From positions 1-20,992 of IMG/VR virus record IMGVR_UViG_3300048025_000003: a DNA stretch of 20,992 nt; one strand, given 5' to 3'. The notes below the pieces were generated by a model that was not told where the DNA came from, did not search any database, and saw only the letters and a program-made list of their open reading frames with translations. The stretch comes from a virus. This document shows, piece after piece, positions 1 to 4,603 of this stretch. Both the position numbers and the translations under genes were made by a program. Every line of letters begins with the position of its first letter. The first letter of the stretch is position 1.

Positions 1-80
1 CAGGTTGCGTGATCGCATTATTTTTGTAGAGACAGAGCTGTAACATCAGCCGTATTTATAATATAAAAGTCTTTTTGTAA

Positions 81-109
81 TTGAGCTTTGAATGAAGTAT
101 ATTTATACT
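81..109 (+). promoter_or_regulatory. Predicted sigma70-type promoter for the packaging/head operon
   Basis: TTGAGC at 81-86 and TATACT at 104-109 are separated by 17 bases, matching 4/6 and 5/6 positions of the sigma70 consensus. Transcription would start near 115-117, about 22 bases before the TTG start of the terminase small subunit. It is the only good -35/-10 pair I see in the leader. In AT-rich DNA such matches arise by chance, so this is a candidate only. Confidence 0.4.
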
Positions 110-110
110 T
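95..110. promoter_or_regulatory. Inverted repeat over the -10 element, possible operator
   Basis: AAGTATA at 95-101 and TATACTT at 104-110 are perfect 7-bp inverted repeats separated by two bases. The right arm contains the predicted -10 hexamer, which is where a repressor or late activator could act. The hairpin would have only a two-base loop, so a DNA-level protein site is more plausible than an RNA structure. No regulator gene is in the window. Confidence 0.35.
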
Positions 111-137
111 ATGAGTATTAAGAAACTACTATAAAAC

Positions 138-662
138 TTGGCCACTAGAAAAGAACTAGCAGAGCATCTTGACCTGTCTCCTCAATCTATTAGCGATCTA
201 ATTGGAAAGGGTATATTTACTATCAGCTCAGGAAGATCGCCTGTTAATATAGATGTGTGCAGGGTTCAATACATAAACTATTTAAGAAAAGCTGCTAGAT
301 ATACTAAAAAAGATGGTACAGGTGACATAGCAGAAGAGAAAACCAAACTTACTGCTGCTCAGGCTAGAAAGGCTGAACTTGAAGTAGAAATTATGGAAGG
401 AAAGTTAGTGCCTATACAAGAAGTTGAGGAGTTTTTGGTTGAAAGGTTTTCAAACGCTAGAGCCAAATGGCTTGGCGTTCCCTCAAAGATTGCACATAAA
501 GTAATTACAGTTGATACTTTTGCTGAAGCGGAACAAGAAATAAAAGAAGGAATATACGAAGGATTAAACGAACTGGCTAATGATGGAATACCTGAAAAAT
601 ATAGAACGAGTGGTAGAGAGTACGAATCAAGTTTGGACTCCCCCACCCAATCTAAAGATTAG
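138..662 (+). CDS. terS: Terminase small subunit, Nu1-like
   Basis: A 174-residue protein that would recognise phage DNA at the packaging initiation site and recruit the large subunit. Residues 1-30 form a winged-helix-like start (MATRKELAEHLDLS...ISDLIGKG) typical of Nu1-family DNA-packaging proteins. Residues about 67-105 (LTAAQARKAELE...GKLVP) are the charged helical segment that the family uses for oligomerisation. The start is TTG at 138. An in-frame stop lies two codons upstream (132-134), and the first in-frame ATG would remove the whole DNA-binding part, so TTG is the only sensible choice. There is no clear Shine-Dalgarno sequence. The 3' end overlaps the large subunit gene by 83 bases in another frame. 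The family call rests on the HTH, the helix and the position directly before a GpA-type terminase. Confidence 0.85.
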   Translation: MATRKELAEHLDLSPQSISDLIGKGIFTISSGRSPVNIDVCRVQYINYLRKAARYTKKDGTGDIAEEKTKLTAAQARKAELEVEIMEGKLVPIQEVEEFLVERFSNARAKWLGVPSKIAHKVITVDTFAEAEQEIKEGIYEGLNELANDGIPEKYRTSGREYESSLDSPTQSKD

Positions 663-2403
663 CGACTGGGCAGATAACTACAGAAGACTATCTCCTGAAT
701 CATCTGCTGAGTCAGGTGTTTGGAGAACTGATAGAGCACCCTATCAAAGAGAAATCATGGACTCATTTAATGACCATGATATACAGCGTATAGTTTGGAT
801 GAAATCTTCTCAGGTTGGTGCTACAGAGATATTGTTAAATGTTATTGGTTATTACATAGATCAAGACCCTGCACCTATGTTGATTATGCAGCCTACACTA
901 GCTATGGCTCAGGCGTTTAGTAAAGATAGGCTTGCTACCATGATAAGGGATTCTGAGAAGATAAGAGATTGTGTTAAAGACCCTAGAAGTAGAGATAGTG
1001 GTAATACAGTGCTGTCTAAAAAGTTTGTTGGCGGAAACCTTACAATGGTTGGGTCTAATAGTGCTGCTGGACTCGCTTCAAGAGCTATAAGAATTTTGCT
1101 TGCTGATGAAACTGACAGGTATGAGGCATCAGCAGGAGCAGAGGGAGACCCAATATCACTTGCAACCAAGAGGACAACTACTTTTTGGAATAGAAAAATA
1201 TATTTATGCTCCACTCCTACAATAAAAGGACTTTCAAGAATAGAAACAGCTTTTGAAGAGTCTGATAAGCGTTACTACTATGTGCCATGCCCTGAATGTA
1301 ATGAAAAACAAGTTTTAAAGTGGAAGAACGTAATTTGGGAAGAAAATAAGCCTGAGACAGCAGCTTATGCTTGCGAACATTGCGGTTCTATAATAAATGA
1401 GTCTAAAAAACAATGGATGTTAAAGCATGGAGAATGGATAGCTACAGAAAAGAAAACAGGAACAGCAGGATTTCATATATCAGAGCTATATTCTGTTTGG
1501 TCTACTTGGTCAGAAATGGCTATTAACTTTCTTGAAGCAAAAAAGAATCCTGAAATGTTAAAAACTTGGATAAATACATCTCTTGGAGAATCTTGGGAAG
1601 AACAAGGAGAAGCAGTTGAATATGAGACACTTCTTGGTAGAAGGTTAAATTATGACTACACAACCATTCCTGAAGATGTTTTAGTTCTTACTGCTGGAGT
1701 GGACACGCAGAAGGATAGGTTGGAGCTGCAATTGGTAGGATGGGGTAAAAATTATGAGGCTTGGGTGTGTGACTATAAGATATTTTGGGGAGACCCAAAT
1801 GCTATGAATGTTTGGTCAGACCTAGACTCCTATCTTAAGAAAAGATTTAAAACTGAATCTGAGAGATTAATACCCATATCATGTTGTACTATTGACTCAG
1901 GTGGACATCATACGAACATGGTTTATCAATTCACAAAACCTAGACAGGCTAGAAGAATATTTGCTGTAAAAGGATTATCAACAGCAGGTAAGCCAATAGC
2001 AAATAGGCCAACATTTGTAGGTAAAAATAAGGCTGTTTTATACGGAGTAGGGTCAGATTCTGCAAAAGAAGCCATTTTTTCTCGTTTAGCTGCTGATAAT
2101 GAGTCAACTACTTTACATTTTTGCTCTGATCTTGATGAAGAGTACTTTAAACAGCTAACAGCAGAAAAAAGAGTAACAAAGTTTGTTAGAGGAAGAAAAA
2201 GTCTTGTTTGGAAACAAATAAGACCAAGAAATGAGGCTCTTGACACACTTGTATATAATTTTGCTGCTATATACATACTAAACCCTAATTATGACTCTAT
2301 TGAGCAAAAAATACTAACAAAACAAGCAGCACCAAAAGAAAACAACCAAAATAAGCCACAAAAAGGCATAAATAGAGGTAATTTTGCTACTTCTTGGAAG
2401 TAA
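580..2403 (+). CDS. terL: Terminase large subunit, GpA-like
   Basis: A 607-residue packaging motor ATPase and nuclease of the lambda GpA family. An adenine/entry region (TDRAPYQREIMD, 50-61) precedes a variant Walker A (KSSQVGATE, 75-83) and a Walker B ending in Asp-Glu (LLADETDRY, 173-181). Motif III-like STP is at 211-213. Two CxxC pairs (C237/C240 and C265/C268) form the zinc ribbon seen in this family. The nuclease domain shows D375 (GVDTQKDR), D439 (IDSGGHHT) and D555 (RNEALD). Length is close to lambda gpA (641). The start is one of two adjacent ATGs at 580/583. It lies 83 bases inside the small subunit gene, so the two are probably translationally coupled. The only other nearby start, GTG at 610, has no better ribosome-binding site. 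Identity is secure; the exact start is less so. Confidence 0.97.
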   Translation: MMEYLKNIERVVESTNQVWTPPPNLKISDWADNYRRLSPESSAESGVWRTDRAPYQREIMDSFNDHDIQRIVWMKSSQVGATEILLNVIGYYIDQDPAPMLIMQPTLAMAQAFSKDRLATMIRDSEKIRDCVKDPRSRDSGNTVLSKKFVGGNLTMVGSNSAAGLASRAIRILLADETDRYEASAGAEGDPISLATKRTTTFWNRKIYLCSTPTIKGLSRIETAFEESDKRYYYVPCPECNEKQVLKWKNVIWEENKPETAAYACEHCGSIINESKKQWMLKHGEWIATEKKTGTAGFHISELYSVWSTWSEMAINFLEAKKNPEMLKTWINTSLGESWEEQGEAVEYETLLGRRLNYDYTTIPEDVLVLTAGVDTQKDRLELQLVGWGKNYEAWVCDYKIFWGDPNAMNVWSDLDSYLKKRFKTESERLIPISCCTIDSGGHHTNMVYQFTKPRQARRIFAVKGLSTAGKPIANRPTFVGKNKAVLYGVGSDSAKEAIFSRLAADNESTTLHFCSDLDEEYFKQLTAEKRVTKFVRGRKSLVWKQIRPRNEALDTLVYNFAAIYILNPNYDSIEQKILTKQAAPKENNQNKPQKGINRGNFATSWK

Positions 2404-2492
2404 TTTGACTTTTCTTGCTAGGCATGTTGACTTTTTTACAGAAAACCATAGTGTAATATTAGATATATCTAAAACATTTATGAGGTTTTTGC
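2404..2492 (+). promoter_or_regulatory. Intergenic gap with a possible second promoter and a palindrome
   Basis: This 89-base gap stands out in an otherwise gapless gene string. TTGACTTTT occurs twice (from 2405 and from 2427, 22 bases apart). The second TTGACT (2427-2432) is followed after 19 bases by TGTAAT (2452-2457), a weak promoter with a long spacer. A perfect 14-bp palindrome, TTAGATATATCTAA, occupies 2459-2472 at the expected start of transcription. The Shine-Dalgarno GAGG (2482-2485) lies seven bases before the TTG of the next gene. Promoter and operator roles are inferred from sequence only. Confidence 0.35.
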
Positions 2493-3110
2493 TTGAGCAA
2501 CAAATTTGATTCAACAAATTATCCACCCCAAGTGCCTACTGAGCTTCAGTTGGGAGACTTTTGGGCATGGAAAAGAGAAGATCTATCAAGCGACTATCCA
2601 GTAGCCTCTTATTCACTATCCTATGAGTTCAATTTAGTTGATGGTGCTACAGTTTCTAACTTTACAATAACAGCTACAGAGTCAAACGATACATATATCA
2701 TTGAGGCCAGTAATACATCCTCATACGCAAAAGGCAATTACAACTGGGTTTCTTACATGACTAGAAGTTCTGACTCTGCAAGAGTTAAACTGGAAGAAGG
2801 TTTTGTAGAAGTTCAGGATAATTATGCAACTACATCTGCTTCAGTCAGAAGTCATGCAAAGATTGTTTTAGATAGCATTGAGGCTGTCATAGAAAATAGA
2901 GCAAATATTGATCAAGCATCTATGAGTATTGCTGGTAGATCATTATCAAGAATGTCCATAGACGAATTATTAACCTTTAGAGATAGATACAAGGCTGAAT
3001 ATCTAAAAGAGGTTAAACAACTAAGAATAAAAAATAATAGAGGGTCAGGTAATACCATAAAGGTTAATTTTGGTAGAACTACTGGCTCAACACCTAAGAG
3101 TTACACATAA
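2493..3110 (+). CDS. gpW-like head-tail connector protein with an added N-terminal beta domain
   Basis: A 205-residue protein in the gpW position of lambda (between large terminase and portal). The C-terminal part (about 118-195) is helical: HAKIVLDSIEAVIENRA, then SIAGRSLSRMSIDELLTFRD, then a basic stretch. It has the helix, short beta turn, helix pattern of gpW-like neck proteins. The N-terminal ~110 residues are rich in Thr/Ser/Tyr and alternate polar and apolar residues (FTITATESNDTYIIEAS), like an Ig-like beta sandwich, which lambda gpW (68 aa) lacks. The start is TTG at 2493 with GAGG seven bases upstream; an in-frame TGA at 2481 excludes an earlier start. The stop overlaps the portal start (TAATG). 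The role in closing the head after packaging is inferred from position and the gpW-like tail. Confidence 0.6.
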   Translation: MSNKFDSTNYPPQVPTELQLGDFWAWKREDLSSDYPVASYSLSYEFNLVDGATVSNFTITATESNDTYIIEASNTSSYAKGNYNWVSYMTRSSDSARVKLEEGFVEVQDNYATTSASVRSHAKIVLDSIEAVIENRANIDQASMSIAGRSLSRMSIDELLTFRDRYKAEYLKEVKQLRIKNNRGSGNTIKVNFGRTTGSTPKSYT

Positions 3111-4603
3111 TGGCGTGGTACAACAGAATATTGGGCGTTAATGAGCCTAAGAAGAAAAAAAGACAAGCATATAGAAGAAGCTATACTGGTGCGAACACTG
3201 GTAGACTTTTTGCTGATTTTGTTACTACATCAACCAGTGCTGATGCTGAGATAAAAGACAACATAAGAATATTAAGAGATAGAGCAAGGGAGTTAGCAAG
3301 AAACGATAGCTATATTGCAAGATACCTTAACCTGATGGTGTCCAATGTTATCGGTAAGCATGGCATAAGAGTTTCTAGCAAAGGTCGTGATGACAATGGT
3401 TCATTAGACATTGCTGGAAACCAGCTCATTGAAGATGCTTGGAAGGAATGGGGTAAGGTTGGTAATTGCACAACTAATGGAAGATTATCATTCTTAGACT
3501 GTCAAAAAATATTTATTGAATCTCTTTGTAGAGATGGAGAAGTATTAGTTAGAAAAATCAAAAAGAAGGATTCGCCTTTTGGTTTTGAATTACAGTTTTT
3601 AGAATCAGATCATTTGGATGAAAATAAAAATGATATTTACAAAGCTACTGGCAATCGTATTAAGATGGGTGTAGAAGTAGATAAGTATGACAAACCAGTT
3701 GCTTATCACTTATTTAAAGACCATCCATTTGATAGAGTTTACTTAGCTCAGGCACAACACATTAGAGTACCTGCTGATGAGATTATCCATGCTTACCTAC
3801 CTTCTAGGGCAGAACAAACTAGAGGTGTTTCTTTGGTTGCTACAGCAATGGCTAATGTGAAAATGTTAAATGGTTATTTAGAAGCAGAAATAGTTGCAGC
3901 TAGAGTTGGTGCATCTAAAATGGGTTTCTTTACTTCACCTGATGGTGATGGTTATGTTGGTGATGGAGAGTATGAGGATACCTTCAACCCAACAATGAAC
4001 GCACAAGCTGGGGTCTTTGAGCAGCTTCCACAAGGTATGGATTTCAAAGCCTTTGACCCTACACATCCAACATCTGCTTTTGATTCTTTTACAACTAGCG
4101 TGCTGAGAAGCATTGCTTCAGGTTTAAATATTTCTTACCACTCATTAAGTAATGACCTTACATCAGTAAATTACAGCTCAATAAGGCAAGGTGCTTTAGA
4201 AGATAGAAGTATGTATCAGATATATCAGCAATTTGTTATAGATCATTTTGTAGACCCTATCTTTAAATCATGGTTAGAAATGTCTATATCAAATGGTTAT
4301 ATAAACTTACCTATGAGCAAAGTGGATAAATTTTCAAAATCAATAAATTACATACCAAGAAGTTTTGCTTGGATTGACCCATTAAAAGAAATGCAGGCAA
4401 ATGTTATAGGTTTGCAGAATGGAACTCTTACTTACGCAGATATATCCAGTAGTTATGGTAGAGATACAGAAGAATTATTTGAACAACATCAAAAAGAAAT
4501 AGAACTAGCCAAACAATATGATATTGAACTAGCATATCAACCATTTGGTCAAAAGAACCCAGTAGATGCAAAGATACAGGGCGGAGATGACGAAGATGAG
4601 TAA
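3110..4603 (+). CDS. Portal protein, lambda gpB family
   Basis: A 497-residue portal of the lambda type, forming the dodecameric ring at one capsid vertex through which DNA enters and to which the neck attaches. The N-terminus is basic (EPKKKKRQAYRR), followed by the family pattern LRDRARELARND and YIARYLNLMVSNVIG (about 54-83). The conserved segment SNDLTSVNYSSIRQG near 346-360 matches the 'SxDxxxVxYSSxR' region of lambda portals. The C-terminus is acidic (GGDDEDE). Length is close to lambda gpB (533). The ATG overlaps the preceding stop by one base, and the 3' end overlaps the next gene by eight bases, both consistent with coupled translation. Confidence 0.93.
   Translation: MAWYNRILGVNEPKKKKRQAYRRSYTGANTGRLFADFVTTSTSADAEIKDNIRILRDRARELARNDSYIARYLNLMVSNVIGKHGIRVSSKGRDDNGSLDIAGNQLIEDAWKEWGKVGNCTTNGRLSFLDCQKIFIESLCRDGEVLVRKIKKKDSPFGFELQFLESDHLDENKNDIYKATGNRIKMGVEVDKYDKPVAYHLFKDHPFDRVYLAQAQHIRVPADEIIHAYLPSRAEQTRGVSLVATAMANVKMLNGYLEAEIVAARVGASKMGFFTSPDGDGYVGDGEYEDTFNPTMNAQAGVFEQLPQGMDFKAFDPTHPTSAFDSFTTSVLRSIASGLNISYHSLSNDLTSVNYSSIRQGALEDRSMYQIYQQFVIDHFVDPIFKSWLEMSISNGYINLPMSKVDKFSKSINYIPRSFAWIDPLKEMQANVIGLQNGTLTYADISSSYGRDTEELFEQHQKEIELAKQYDIELAYQPFGQKNPVDAKIQGGDDEDE

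Larger units (their letters stand above)
1..137 (+). other. Non-coding leader upstream of the terminase genes
   Basis: No gene with a start lies here. Frame 2 is open from base 2 to a TAA at 41-43 and could be the last 13 codons of an upstream gene, but this is too short to judge. A small inverted repeat (GCTG 37-40, CAGC 47-50) is present. From about base 50 the stretch is very AT-rich and carries a predicted promoter and a dyad, listed separately. In lambda the cos site sits just before the small terminase gene, so this is the place to look for one; I cannot identify a cos from sequence alone. Confidence 0.5.

Noticed and set aside
2-43. C-terminus of an upstream gene ending at TAA 41-43
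   Set aside because: Only 13 codons are visible and no recognisable motif supports it; other frames are equally possible.
2314-2526. Minus-strand open frame covering the gap after the large terminase gene
   Set aside because: It overlaps two well-supported + strand genes and its product is cysteine/leucine-rich low-quality sequence. It is a shadow of the coding strand.
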